A stretch of 54,312 bases of DNA from Flavobacteriales bacterium. Lineage in GTDB: Bacteria; Bacteroidota; Bacteroidia; JACJYZ01. Positions 43,438 to 52,195 of the stretch are shown here, piece by piece. Where the stretch lies: positions 1-54,312 of the forward strand of contig JAGQZQ010000012.1 of NCBI GenBank assembly GCA_020435415.1, given 5' to 3'. Position numbers and translations under genes: made by a program. Every line of letters starts with the position of its first letter. Position 1 is the stretch's first letter. The notes under the pieces are model-generated. The model had not been told where the DNA came from. It saw nothing but the letters and a program-made list of their open reading frames with translations, and did not search any database.

Positions 43438-44597
43438 TAATCTTCGAGGAAAAACTTCAGCGCTTCAATGCTGACGATATTTATGCCCTCGTAGTAATAA
43501 TGCAAAATGTCTTTGAATGACTTTCCGTACAGTGCCATACGCATGGCACCTTCCTGACAAAGACCAACACCATGGCCATAACCACGGCCGGTTAACACAA
43601 TGGTCTCCCCTTCTTCGTTCACGGAAAAGAAGGTTGATTTCAGGTTCCAATCATTGCGAATGTCTTTCAATGGAATATCCACACCGGCATAAACCACCTG
43701 ACGTTCATCCTGTGGAAAGCACACCGCTACCGAGTCCAGACACTCTTTGGTAACCGGTGATTCCTGGTGCGTCTTGAGGTATCTGACCCAGTCGGATTTA
43801 TTCACCTCCCGACGCCATTGCGAATGCCTGGTACCTGTTGTGCAGAAGGTATCAACCACAGACCGGAGATATGATTTTGACGTGAGCCACACATCTTCCG
43901 AATTGCTGGTTTGCCCGCCACAATTGCTATGAAATGCTGCGGTGATCAGTTGCACATGGTCATCGATCAATACCATGCCATGCGTTTCAATGACCGCCTT
44001 TAAAATGCTATAGTGTCTTGACTTTTGCTTGTATGCCTGACAATGGACCCGGTCACACAGTTCGTAACCATCCGCCTTGTGCCTGACCGCATGTGAGAGT
44101 GCATAGGTACGTGCAAGAATGGCCTGAACCTTCAGAAACTCAGGGTGTGCTTTATACCCTACCTCTGCTTCAACAACTCCAGCAACATAATTCTCAAGCT
44201 CTACCTTATTAATAAGCATCAGGGATTTTGCGCCGGCAGCTACCTGAAGATGGTCGTCATAAACCCGTACATCAAGATCCGGAAATACGGCTTTTACCCT
44301 GAGGCTGTTATCACCATGATCAGACAGGAACATAATATTCCGGAAAGACCCCATGTCCTTATCAAACAACCTGAGTTTTACCTTTTGATCGTGAAGTGTA
44401 AGTTGCAGGATACTGGTTGAGGAAACCTCGAGAATTTTTACCCCATCCGCGAAAACGAAATAACTCCCTTCGTCCGGTGTGACCACGATAGACGTTACCT
44501 CCTGGTCCGTCATAACGCCAATGCTCATATATTCTGCCCGGGCTTGAAAGCCCAATCCTCCCAAGAGGATTACGATCATGATCAGCGTCAACCGCAT
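43437..44597 (-). CDS. SpoIID/LytB-domain protein
   Basis: A 386-residue exported protein started at ATG 44597, giving a signal peptide (MRLTLIMIVILLGGLG..., cleavage near ARAE). The SpoIID core has LENYVAGVVEAEVGYKAHPEFLKVQAILARTYAL, HSNCGGQTSNSEDVW and GRGYGHGVGLCQEGAMRMA. The core is that of lytic transglycosylases acting on stem-free glycan. In Bacteroidota its role is likely cell-wall turnover. A frame further upstream adds 11 codons over the promoter box, so I do not use it. The -7 box is 4 nt upstream, so the mRNA may be leaderless. Confidence 0.92.
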   Translation of the reverse strand: MRLTLIMIVILLGGLGFQARAEYMSIGVMTDQEVTSIVVTPDEGSYFVFADGVKILEVSSTSILQLTLHDQKVKLRLFDKDMGSFRNIMFLSDHGDNSLRVKAVFPDLDVRVYDDHLQVAAGAKSLMLINKVELENYVAGVVEAEVGYKAHPEFLKVQAILARTYALSHAVRHKADGYELCDRVHCQAYKQKSRHYSILKAVIETHGMVLIDDHVQLITAAFHSNCGGQTSNSEDVWLTSKSYLRSVVDTFCTTGTRHSQWRREVNKSDWVRYLKTHQESPVTKECLDSVAVCFPQDERQVVYAGVDIPLKDIRNDWNLKSTFFSVNEEGETIVLTGRGYGHGVGLCQEGAMRMALYGKSFKDILHYYYEGINIVSIEALKFFLED

Positions 44598-44601
44598 TCT
44601 A

Positions 44602-44609
44602 CAAATATA
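44602..44609 (-). promoter_or_regulatory. -7 promoter box almost touching the SpoIID-like start
   Basis: TATATTTG on the minus strand, 4 nt before ATG 44597. The next in-frame ATG would cut into the signal peptide, so a leaderless mRNA is the simplest reading if this box is used. Confidence 0.5.
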
Positions 44610-44697
44610 ACAAATAGTCAATTGCCCCATACATCATTGCCTTTCCTTCGGATACAAACCGCGCACTTGCCAGTCGGCCGCGTTACATTCCCGGCCA

Positions 44698-45783
44698 TCA
44701 CAATTCCAGGATTATCTGAGCAGCCCTATCCGAAGCCCCCTGCCCTCCAAGGCTTTTACGCAAATCCTTGTATTGGGTTATCATGTCTTCCCGCTTATTT
44801 CCACCCGGAAGGATCGATGCAAGTTCTTTCGTCACATTTTCTTTATTAAGGTCACCCTGGATAAGTTCCTTTACAGCCTCCTTATCCAGAATAAGATTCA
44901 CCAATGAGATGTATTTGATCTTCACCAAAAGCCTGGCTATAAAAAACGAAAGGGCGCTCCCTTTGTAACACACCACCTGCGGGACTCCGAACAACCCGGT
45001 TTCAAGCGTGGCAGTGCCTGAGGTAACCAGGGCAGCAGTAGCCTTTGACAGCAGGCCACGCACATCCCGCATCAACTCAACGGGTATTTTGCCTGAACAC
45101 TGTTTGTAGAAGGATTCATCCACCGAGGGCGCAGCAGCGATCACAAACCGATATTCCGGGAATGCCCCGGCAGCCTGAAGCATGACCGGCAACATGTTAC
45201 TGATCTCCTGCTGTCTGCTTCCTGGAAGGAGTGCAATAATCTTTCGCTTGTCATCTTCATTCTCCTCATCCGTAAAAGACGGATCAATGACATCCAGTAG
45301 CGGATGACCTACGAAGTGAACTTTCATATCGTACTTCGCATAAAATGCCTCTTCAAACGGGAGGATCACGATCATCTGATGCACATCTCGCTTGATGCGA
45401 TGAACCCTGGAGGCCTTCCATGCCCATACCTGGGGTGAGATGTAATAATAAACCGGTATCCCTTCCTTACGTGCGAACTCCGCAATGCGCAAATTGAATC
45501 CGGGGTAATCCACCAGAATAAGTTTATCAGGCTGGTATTGCTGGATATCCAGCTTACACTGGCGGATAAAACCGAGTATTTTCCTAAGGTGAACAAGGAC
45601 TTCCCAGAAGCCCATAAATGCGGTCTCCCTGTAATGACGAACCATCACAGCGCCCTCAGCTTTCATCTTATCGCCACCCCAGCCACGGAACTCCGCATCC
45701 GGATCCTTTCGGCGAATGGCCTTCATCAGGTTGGACGCATGGAGATCTCCCGATGCCTCTCCTGCTATGATGTAGTACTTCAC
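44698..45783 (-). CDS. lpxB: Lipid-A-disaccharide synthase
   Basis: A 361-residue GT-B enzyme of family GT19. It starts MKYYIIAGEASGDLHAS from GTG 45783, and carries FRGWGGDKMKAEG, LVDYPGFNLRIAEFA, YYYISPQVWAWKASRV, LLPGSRQQEISNMLP and the VTSGTATLETGLFGVPQVVCYKGS donor site. It joins UDP-diacylglucosamine and lipid X in lipid A synthesis. It follows a small membrane protein gene and SurE, in the same direction, with gaps of 9 and -4 nt. Confidence 0.96.
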   Translation of the reverse strand: MKYYIIAGEASGDLHASNLMKAIRRKDPDAEFRGWGGDKMKAEGAVMVRHYRETAFMGFWEVLVHLRKILGFIRQCKLDIQQYQPDKLILVDYPGFNLRIAEFARKEGIPVYYYISPQVWAWKASRVHRIKRDVHQMIVILPFEEAFYAKYDMKVHFVGHPLLDVIDPSFTDEENEDDKRKIIALLPGSRQQEISNMLPVMLQAAGAFPEYRFVIAAAPSVDESFYKQCSGKIPVELMRDVRGLLSKATAALVTSGTATLETGLFGVPQVVCYKGSALSFFIARLLVKIKYISLVNLILDKEAVKELIQGDLNKENVTKELASILPGGNKREDMITQYKDLRKSLGGQGASDRAAQIILEL

Positions 45784-45792
45784 GGGTACAGA

Positions 45793-46104
45793 TCAAAAAT
45801 ACTTTAGGTATACCACCACCGGTGCCCAGAGAAAGGTGGCGAACAATACGCCACGGGCAGCCAGATCCCACCGGCGCCAGATCAATATAAAAAAGAGGAT
45901 GAGGTTAAAGATAAGACTCAGGCTCACTACAGGTGCCTGGATTCCTTTGCTGTCAAGCACAAATTGCCACCAGGCAGCGGGTGTCTTGTGAATCTGATCA
46001 GCGGCAACCTGCATGTAATAGTATATCCAAAAACCAAAAAAGGGACCAATGATACCGGCCACCATTCCCCATTTGATCTTGTTCAGCGCTAATCTGGTTT
46101 TCAT
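45793..46104 (-). CDS. Small membrane protein between surE and lpxB
   Basis: A 103-residue protein with three hydrophobic helices (about residues 13-31, 57-76 and 83-101). No family is recognised. It overlaps surE by 4 nt and precedes lpxB by 9 nt, so it is expressed with them. A role in envelope lipid handling is guessed only from position. Confidence 0.8.
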   Translation of the reverse strand: MKTRLALNKIKWGMVAGIIGPFFGFWIYYYMQVAADQIHKTPAAWWQFVLDSKGIQAPVVSLSLIFNLILFFILIWRRWDLAARGVLFATFLWAPVVVYLKYF

Positions 46105-46868
46105 TCAAAATCCCATTGGTTCAGGAAAGGCAGGCCATGGTGTGCGGTCATGTCAAACTGAACGGGAACCACCGAGACATAATGGTGTGATAACGCCCAT
46201 TCATCGGTATCTTCTCCGTGGTCATAATTTTTAAAAACGCCCGTCAACCAGTAATAAGGGTGTCCCATCGGATCCGTCCTTTCCTCAAATTCCTCTTCAT
46301 AACGGGCAAGCGCCTGGCGGCATACTTTGATTCCCTTGATAGGTTCAGCGGTCTTGCGAGGTATGTTCACATTCAGACAAGTTCCGCTGGGAAGGCCCTC
46401 TTTCATCACCTTACGAACCACGGTACGAACCACATCTTCTGCCTCCGAAAAATCCGCATCCACACTATGATCCAGAAGCGAGAAGCCGATGGATGGAATA
46501 CCTTCGATGGCACCTTCCACTGCTGCAGACATGGTGCCGGAGTAGATAACATTCACCGATGAATTCTGGCCGTGGTTGATCCCGGACACACATAAGTCCG
46601 GCTTACGATGCAGTATCTTATTCACCGCTAACTTAACACAATCAACTGGCGTTCCGGAACATTCATATTCAGAGTGCCCGTCAATCTGCACTTCTACCAA
46701 CCGGAGGGGAAAGTGAATGGTAATCGCATGCCCCATTCCCGATTGCGGCTTATCCGGCGCCACAACCAACACATCACCGAATTCGCGCATGACCCGAATC
46801 AGGCAACGCAGACCGGGTGCCTTGATCCCATCATCGTTGGTCACTAATATCACAGGCTTTTCTGACAT
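46101..46868 (-). CDS. surE: 5'/3'-nucleotidase SurE
   Basis: A 255-residue SurE. The metal site is built from ILVTNDDGI (D12-D13), SGINHGQNSS and the S in YSGTMSAAVEG; PQSGMGHAIT is the family loop. It hydrolyses nucleoside 5'-monophosphates and other phosphate esters. The start ATG at 46868 has a -7 box only 4 nt upstream and no other in-frame ATG nearby, which indicates a leaderless mRNA. It leads the surE-membrane protein-lpxB operon. Confidence 0.96.
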   Translation of the reverse strand: MSEKPVILVTNDDGIKAPGLRCLIRVMREFGDVLVVAPDKPQSGMGHAITIHFPLRLVEVQIDGHSEYECSGTPVDCVKLAVNKILHRKPDLCVSGINHGQNSSVNVIYSGTMSAAVEGAIEGIPSIGFSLLDHSVDADFSEAEDVVRTVVRKVMKEGLPSGTCLNVNIPRKTAEPIKGIKVCRQALARYEEEFEERTDPMGHPYYWLTGVFKNYDHGEDTDEWALSHHYVSVVPVQFDMTAHHGLPFLNQWDFE

Positions 46869-46872
46869 GCCA

Positions 46873-46880
46873 CAAATCTA
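46873..46880 (-). promoter_or_regulatory. -7 promoter box almost touching the surE start
   Basis: TAGATTTG on the minus strand, 4 nt before ATG 46868. The N-terminus of SurE is fixed by the NDDGI metal motif 12 residues later, so no later start is possible. Confidence 0.5.
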
Positions 46881-46925
46881 ATCAAATTGGTTTATGAAGA
46901 AGGCATACTTCCTTCCTGGTTGCCA

Positions 46926-46959
46926 AATAAAAAAGGGAACAGCTTGAGCCATTCCCTTT
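46926..46959 (-). terminator. Intrinsic terminator of the hsp20 gene
   Basis: On the minus strand: AAAGGGAA, a 12-nt loop, TTCCCTTTTTTATTT. It lies 22 nt after the hsp20 stop and ends in a T-rich run. Confidence 0.8.
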
Positions 46960-46980
46960 GTAAACTTCCTCTTTTATCAA

Positions 46981-47418
46981 CTACGCTACTTCTATCTTTC
47001 GAACCGGTGCGGCTTTGGCCTCATCCTTTTTGGGCAGTACCACTGTTAATATCCCTTTCTCATAAGTGGCCCTGATCTCATCTGCCTTCACAATCTCAGG
47101 TAATGTGAATGATCGGTTAAACGACCCGAATGCAAACTCTTTTCTGGAGTAGTTCTTAGCGTCTTCGGTTTTTTCCGATTGATGTTTCCCGGAAATGGTC
47201 AACAAATCATTTTCAACATCCACCTGAAAATCGGCTTTTTCAAATCCGGGCGCCGAGACTTCCAGTTCGTATGCATCTTTTTGTTCCGAGATATTTACTG
47301 CAGGTACGGTACTGCGCCCGCCGGCAGATTGCAGTTTGTGATTCAGAATGTCGTCAAAGAAATCAGACAATCCACTTGCCGGGAACAAATCGTTTTTTTT
47401 CCATTTAATAAGTGTCAT
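46981..47418 (-). CDS. Small heat shock protein (Hsp20/alpha-crystallin)
   Basis: A 145-residue sHsp. The alpha-crystallin domain covers about 38-135, with PAVNISEQKDAYELEVSAPGF, the phenylalanine/glycine-rich SFNRSFTLPE, and A-T-x-x-x-G-I-L-T-V-V-L-P. The C-terminal I-x-V anchor is KIEVA. It holds unfolding proteins in the cytoplasm. It has the strongest ribosome site in the window, AAAGGAGGA before ATG 47418, fitting a gene that must be made in bursts. No CIRCE element is seen upstream. Confidence 0.95.
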   Translation of the reverse strand: MTLIKWKKNDLFPASGLSDFFDDILNHKLQSAGGRSTVPAVNISEQKDAYELEVSAPGFEKADFQVDVENDLLTISGKHQSEKTEDAKNYSRKEFAFGSFNRSFTLPEIVKADEIRATYEKGILTVVLPKKDEAKAAPVRKIEVA

Positions 47419-47618
47419 GATAAATCCTCCTTTTTTTGGTTCATATTATTTTATGTGCTTACCAAGCATATGTTCATCCTACCCTGGACAATTCATATAC
47501 CAGTCTGCAAACCACCCCAACACTATGCCATAATGTCCACATTTTAATATATTTTAAGAATTTTGGTGACATTTTTACATGTCTTATGTGTATTTTAGCG
47601 ACATATAAAAACTGGTTC

Positions 47619-47626
47619 TACATTTG
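47619..47626 (+). promoter_or_regulatory. -7 promoter box of the zinc membrane peptidase gene
   Basis: TACATTTG, 36 nt before ATG 47663, matches TAnnTTTG. Confidence 0.5.
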
Positions 47627-47662
47627 ATCCGGCTATAAAAACAAACATTACACGATACAACT

Positions 47663-48349
47663 ATGATGTGGCTTATTATTATCCTATTTATGCTGTTGGG
47701 GATGGTCGTTAGCGGCCAACTTAAAAGAAGGTTCCGGGAATATTCCAGGGGAATGCTGAGTTCAGGCTTATCGGGAAGGGAGATTGCAGAAAAGATGTTA
47801 CGGGACAACCGGATCAATGATGTGAACGTGATTTCGGTAAAAGGACAACTTACCGATCATTACAACCCAACCGACAAAACCATCAACCTGAGCGAGGAAG
47901 TATATCACGGCAGGAGTATTGCCGCTGCTGCGGTAGCTGCCCACGAGACTGGTCATGCGGTTCAGCATGCCACAGACTACGCGTTTCTGAAATTACGGTC
48001 ATCCCTGGTGCCCGTGGTATCCATCAGTTCGAAATTCATGCACTACATTCTGCTTGGAGGGATGTTCATCGGGTTCTCTTATATGATGTACCTCGACAAG
48101 GTATTGCTGGCAGTCATCATTGCCCAAAGCCTACTTGCACTGTTCAGTCTTATCACATTACCCGTAGAAATCGATGCGAGTCAACGTGCCTTAGCCTGGC
48201 TTAACTCCTCCCAGATAACCCGGGGCGAAGAACATGACAAGGCAGCCAATGCATTGAAATGGGCCGGCATGACGTATGTTGTGGCTGCCTTGTCCAGCAT
48301 TGCGATGTTGCTGTATTTTGTGATGCAGTTTGCAGGCCGGCGTGACTAG
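47663..48349 (+). CDS. Membrane zinc metallopeptidase (YugP/Zn_peptidase_2 type)
   Basis: A 228-residue protein. Membrane helices lie at about 2-18, 118-143, 148-166 and 206-225. The zinc site HETGH (residues 94-98) is in the AAAAVAAHETGHAVQHAT helix. It belongs to the neutral zinc peptidase family of B. subtilis YugP; the substrates are unknown, and quality control of membrane proteins is a fair guess. Its last 4 nt overlap the end of the convergent oxidoreductase gene. Confidence 0.9.
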   Translation: MMWLIIILFMLLGMVVSGQLKRRFREYSRGMLSSGLSGREIAEKMLRDNRINDVNVISVKGQLTDHYNPTDKTINLSEEVYHGRSIAAAAVAAHETGHAVQHATDYAFLKLRSSLVPVVSISSKFMHYILLGGMFIGFSYMMYLDKVLLAVIIAQSLLALFSLITLPVEIDASQRALAWLNSSQITRGEEHDKAANALKWAGMTYVVAALSSIAMLLYFVMQFAGRRD

Positions 48350-49779
48350 TTGTCCGGAAAGATCTTTCCCGGATTCAGAATACCCGCCGGATCAAATAAT
48401 TGCTTGATACCCCTCATCAGACCCAGATGAACCTTGCTGAATGGGATATCCATGTAATTCTTCTGAACGAGCCCTATGCCGTGTTCGCCTGACAGTGTTC
48501 CTCCCAAATGAACCGTTAATTGGAATATCTCGCGGATGCCTTTTGGAAGATCGTTGTTCCATGCATCATCTGACATCTCCTCTTTAAGGATGTTCACATG
48601 AAGATTGCCATCACCGGCGTGCCCGTAACAGACGGAGCGAAAGCCATATTTCCGCCCGATCTCCTTCACGCCCATTAATAGAGCAGGCAATTCCGCCCGG
48701 GGCACAACGGTATCCTCCTCTTTATAAACAGATACATGTTTCACAGCCTCCGCAACCTTTCTTCTCATATACCACAGACTTTCCTTTTGCGCCTCGGTAT
48801 CGGCAAACAGTATTTCTCCTGCCTCAAAGGCTTGCATTACGGATGATATCTGCTCACATTCACCGAACATGACCTGATCATCATGGCCATCTACCTCAAT
48901 CAGCAAGAACGCCTCTGCCTCACCCACCTCTACCCTGATCTTTTCATCATAGGCCATTCCGCACAACACCGCATCGCGCTCCATAAACTCCAATGCCGAC
49001 GGGGTAATTCCCTTACGAAATACCGCCGCCACCGCCTCACAAGCTTTTTCAGCAGACGCGAACGGTACGAACATCAACATTGTCCGGGATGGCATGGGAA
49101 TCAGTTTGAGCCGGATCTTCGTGATCACGCCTAAGGTCCCCTCACTCCCTACTATCAATTGCGTGAGGTTATATCCGGTGCTGTTCTTCAACACATTGGC
49201 ACCCGTCCATATCACCTCTCCGGTGGGAAGCACAACTTCCAGATTAAGCACATAATCCCTGGTGATCCCATACTTCACAGCATGCGGACCTCCCGACGAC
49301 TCGGCCATATACCAAAAAAAAAAACAAGAACCCTTGCTGGCGGGATCCGGTGGATAGTACAGACCCTTAGCCGCCACCGCTTCCTGAAACACCTGGTTAA
49401 TCACCCCTGGCTCTACCGTGGCCTGGAAATTTCTTTCATCGATCTCCAGAATTTCATTGAAACGATCCATAACCAGCACCACCCCACCAAAAACCGGAAG
49501 GGCGCCGCCTGACAAGCCGGTACCGGCTCCCCTTGGCGTTACAGGTATCCGGTGGCGCGTACACCAGGAAAGAATTTGGGAAACCTCATCCGGTGTCCGG
49601 GGACGCACGGCAACCTCCGGGTAATAACAGAGATCCTCCGTTTCATCTGAGGCAAACCTGCGCAGCGAATCATCGTCAACCAGCACATAGTCCTTGCCCA
49701 CAATCTCACGCAATTGTGCTACCATGGCTGAATCCACCTTCAAAAATCCCTTTGCATCCGACTTCATTTGATCATCCAT
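48346..49779 (-). CDS. FAD-linked oxidase, GlcD/D-lactate dehydrogenase type, with altered FAD loop
   Basis: A 477-residue flavoprotein of the PCMH/VAO superfamily. Present are RPRTPDEVSQIL, TPRGAGTGLSGGA, PPDPASKGSC, GPHAVKYGITRDYVLNLEVVLPTGE, LIVGSEGTLGVIT and, at the C-terminal cap, YGHAGDGNLHVN and GTLSGEHGIG. In relatives SC is followed by an IGGN-type loop (sIGGNvAEnaGG) binding the FAD pyrophosphate. Here residues 153-157 are FFFWY, coded by a run of 11 T on the minus strand (49314-49324). The reading frame is intact. This is either a sequencing error in a homopolymer or a real loss of FAD binding. Confidence 0.9.
   Translation of the reverse strand: MDDQMKSDAKGFLKVDSAMVAQLREIVGKDYVLVDDDSLRRFASDETEDLCYYPEVAVRPRTPDEVSQILSWCTRHRIPVTPRGAGTGLSGGALPVFGGVVLVMDRFNEILEIDERNFQATVEPGVINQVFQEAVAAKGLYYPPDPASKGSCFFFWYMAESSGGPHAVKYGITRDYVLNLEVVLPTGEVIWTGANVLKNSTGYNLTQLIVGSEGTLGVITKIRLKLIPMPSRTMLMFVPFASAEKACEAVAAVFRKGITPSALEFMERDAVLCGMAYDEKIRVEVGEAEAFLLIEVDGHDDQVMFGECEQISSVMQAFEAGEILFADTEAQKESLWYMRRKVAEAVKHVSVYKEEDTVVPRAELPALLMGVKEIGRKYGFRSVCYGHAGDGNLHVNILKEEMSDDAWNNDLPKGIREIFQLTVHLGGTLSGEHGIGLVQKNYMDIPFSKVHLGLMRGIKQLFDPAGILNPGKIFPDN
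49314..49324. other. 11-base homopolymer inside the flavoprotein gene
   Basis: Eleven A on the plus strand code part of FFFWY in place of the expected F-I-G-G-N at the FAD-binding loop. The length of the loop, five residues, is kept, so a simple insertion or deletion does not explain it. Confidence 0.85.
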
Positions 49780-49931
49780 AAAATATGGTGTATTTTCGCA
49801 TCTCCCTCTGTTGCATTAAAAAGCTGAAAGTAAAAAGATTATCGTCATCAGCAAAGTGTATTGAAATTGGCTTATCCGCAGAAGATACATTTAGAAAGAC
49901 ACGACCACACTTAACCGTAACCCCCTTCCTT

Positions 49932-52103
49932 ATGAGACATCTGTTTATTGCCTGCATCCTCTTGTGCACCGTCACATCAGGAATCGCTCAAAAGAAATTG
50001 AAACTTGAGAATATCTGGGGAGACGGCACTTTCCACAGTGAAACGGTCAGTGGCGTCAACAATATGAAGGACGGTCTGCACTATACGTCCAGTGTGACCC
50101 TGGACAACGGCAAACAAGCCATTGTTAAATACGCATACAAAACCGGTAAGGCCACGGACACCCTGCTGAATACCGCCTGGCTGAATGTAGACCTGCAATT
50201 CGACAATTATCAGGTAGGACCCAACGAACGCAAAATATTACTTGGCACAGGTGAAGAACGGATCTACAGACATTCTTCCAAATACCATTATTTTCTTTAC
50301 GACCGTGATGCCAGGAGCCTTATCAAATTGATCGAAGGCAACAAGCAGATGTTTGCCACCTTCTCCCCTTCCGGTGAATACGTGGCTATGGTACGCGACA
50401 ACAACCTGGTGGTTGTAGACCTGAAGCTCCACCTGGAAGAGCAGATCACGACAGACGGCATTCATAACCAGATCATCAACGGACGAACAGACTGGGTGTA
50501 TGAAGAAGAGTACGGTTTTGACAAAGCCTTCTTCTGGTCTCCCGATGGAAAGAAGATCGCCTTTTACCGATTTGATGAAAGTGAGGTGAAGGAAATTGTA
50601 TTCGCCCGTTACGAAGGCAACCTTTACCCATCCGCTTATAAATTCAAGTATCCGAAAGCAGGCGAACAAAACGCCAAGGTTTCCATTCATGTATACGATC
50701 TTGAAACCAAGAAAACCACACGGACCGGTGTGAGGGCAACGGCAGATCAGTACATACCCCGGTTAAAATGGACCCGGGACCCCAACCTGATGTGCATCTA
50801 TTTTATGAACCGGCACCAGAACGACCTGGAACTGATCGCCTTCAATACGGCCACCCAGGAACGTTATACATTGCTTCATGAGACCGATCCCGCCTATATT
50901 GACATCGACGACGACCAATATTTCCTCAATGACAAACAACACTTTATCTGGTCCAGCGAAGCCGATGGATACAAACACCTTTACCTATACAATATGAAAG
51001 GAGAAAAGGTGCGCCAGATCACCAAAGGCACCTGGGATGTCACGGACTTTTATGGGGTAGATGAAGAGAACCAAACACTATACTACGGATCCGCCGAGGT
51101 TTCCCCAAAAGACCGCCATGTCTATTCCATCAAACTGGATGGAACGGGAAAAAAATTATTGACGGAGGGTAAAGGGTGGAATACCGCCAACTTCAGCAAG
51201 GGCATGAAGTACTTCATTCATTTCTGGTCTGACGCCAACACACCCGGCACAGTCACCCTGAGAGACCAGAATGGCAAATCCATCAGGGTTCTGAAAGATA
51301 ATGCTTCCCTCAACAATACGCTGAAAGAATACCAACTTTCAAAGAAGGAATTTTTTGTTTTCACCAATTCCGGAGAGACCCTGCTTAACGGATGGATGAT
51401 CAAGCCGCCGGACTTCGACCCGAACAAAAAATACCCGGTGCTGATGTTTGTATACGGCGGCCCCGGATCACAAAAGGTCACCAATAGCTGGACGGGGGCT
51501 CTCTTTCTGTGGCACCAATACATGGCGCAACAAGGTTATGTGGTGGTCGCGGTAGATAACAGGGGCACCGGCGCGCGTGGAGCCACCTTCAAAAAATGCA
51601 CCTACAGACAACTGGGCAAACTCGAACTGGATGATCAGATTGATGCGGCCCGATACCTCGGCAGTCAGTCTTTTGTGGATGCCTCCCGAATAGGTATTCA
51701 CGGCTGGAGCTACGGCGGCTATATGTCTTCCCTGTGTATCACCAAAGGTGCTCAGTACTTCAAGACCGCCATTGCTGTAGCCCCGGTAACCAACTGGCGT
51801 TTTTACGACAGCATTTACACGGAGCGCTACATGCAAACCCCGCAGGAAAATGCGAGCGGCTATGACGACAACTCCCCTATCAATCATGTAAAACTGATCA
51901 AAGGACATTACCTTCTGATCCATGGCACGGCGGATGACAATGTGCATTTCCAGAATTCCATGGAGATGGTGCATGCCCTGGTGCGTGAAAACATACCGTT
52001 CGACATGCATGTTTACCCTGACAAAAACCATAGCATTTTCGGCGGGAACACAAGGCTGCACCTGTATTCTAAAATGACGTCCTACCTGCTGTCAAACCTC
52101 TGA
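49932..52103 (+). CDS. Secreted dipeptidyl peptidase IV (S9B)
   Basis: A 723-residue S9 peptidase started at ATG 49932, which gives the signal peptide MRHLFIACILLCTVTSGIAQ; the extension to 49785 has none. An eight-bladed propeller comes first, with the double Glu in DWVYEEEYGF that reads the free N-terminus, then the hydrolase with YGGPGSQ, GWSYGGYMS (nucleophile Ser), GTADDNVHF (Asp) and DKNHSI (His). It removes Xaa-Pro or Xaa-Ala dipeptides from peptides in the periplasm. It is followed after 92 nt by POT peptide transporters, a natural uptake partner. Confidence 0.95.
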   Translation: MRHLFIACILLCTVTSGIAQKKLKLENIWGDGTFHSETVSGVNNMKDGLHYTSSVTLDNGKQAIVKYAYKTGKATDTLLNTAWLNVDLQFDNYQVGPNERKILLGTGEERIYRHSSKYHYFLYDRDARSLIKLIEGNKQMFATFSPSGEYVAMVRDNNLVVVDLKLHLEEQITTDGIHNQIINGRTDWVYEEEYGFDKAFFWSPDGKKIAFYRFDESEVKEIVFARYEGNLYPSAYKFKYPKAGEQNAKVSIHVYDLETKKTTRTGVRATADQYIPRLKWTRDPNLMCIYFMNRHQNDLELIAFNTATQERYTLLHETDPAYIDIDDDQYFLNDKQHFIWSSEADGYKHLYLYNMKGEKVRQITKGTWDVTDFYGVDEENQTLYYGSAEVSPKDRHVYSIKLDGTGKKLLTEGKGWNTANFSKGMKYFIHFWSDANTPGTVTLRDQNGKSIRVLKDNASLNNTLKEYQLSKKEFFVFTNSGETLLNGWMIKPPDFDPNKKYPVLMFVYGGPGSQKVTNSWTGALFLWHQYMAQQGYVVVAVDNRGTGARGATFKKCTYRQLGKLELDDQIDAARYLGSQSFVDASRIGIHGWSYGGYMSSLCITKGAQYFKTAIAVAPVTNWRFYDSIYTERYMQTPQENASGYDDNSPINHVKLIKGHYLLIHGTADDNVHFQNSMEMVHALVRENIPFDMHVYPDKNHSIFGGNTRLHLYSKMTSYLLSNL

Positions 52104-52195
52104 TAATATGGGTTGGCCGGGCGGTTAGGATTTTTTCTCTATTTTCACCGCTCAAAACCAAATAAATACCCATCGCATCGGTTAGCTTCCAAGTT

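Noticed and set aside
47419-47662. CIRCE heat-shock operator upstream of hsp20
   Set aside because: No TTAGCACTC-N9-GAGTGCTAA-like sequence is present; the small TGCTT/AAGCA repeat near 47457 is too short.
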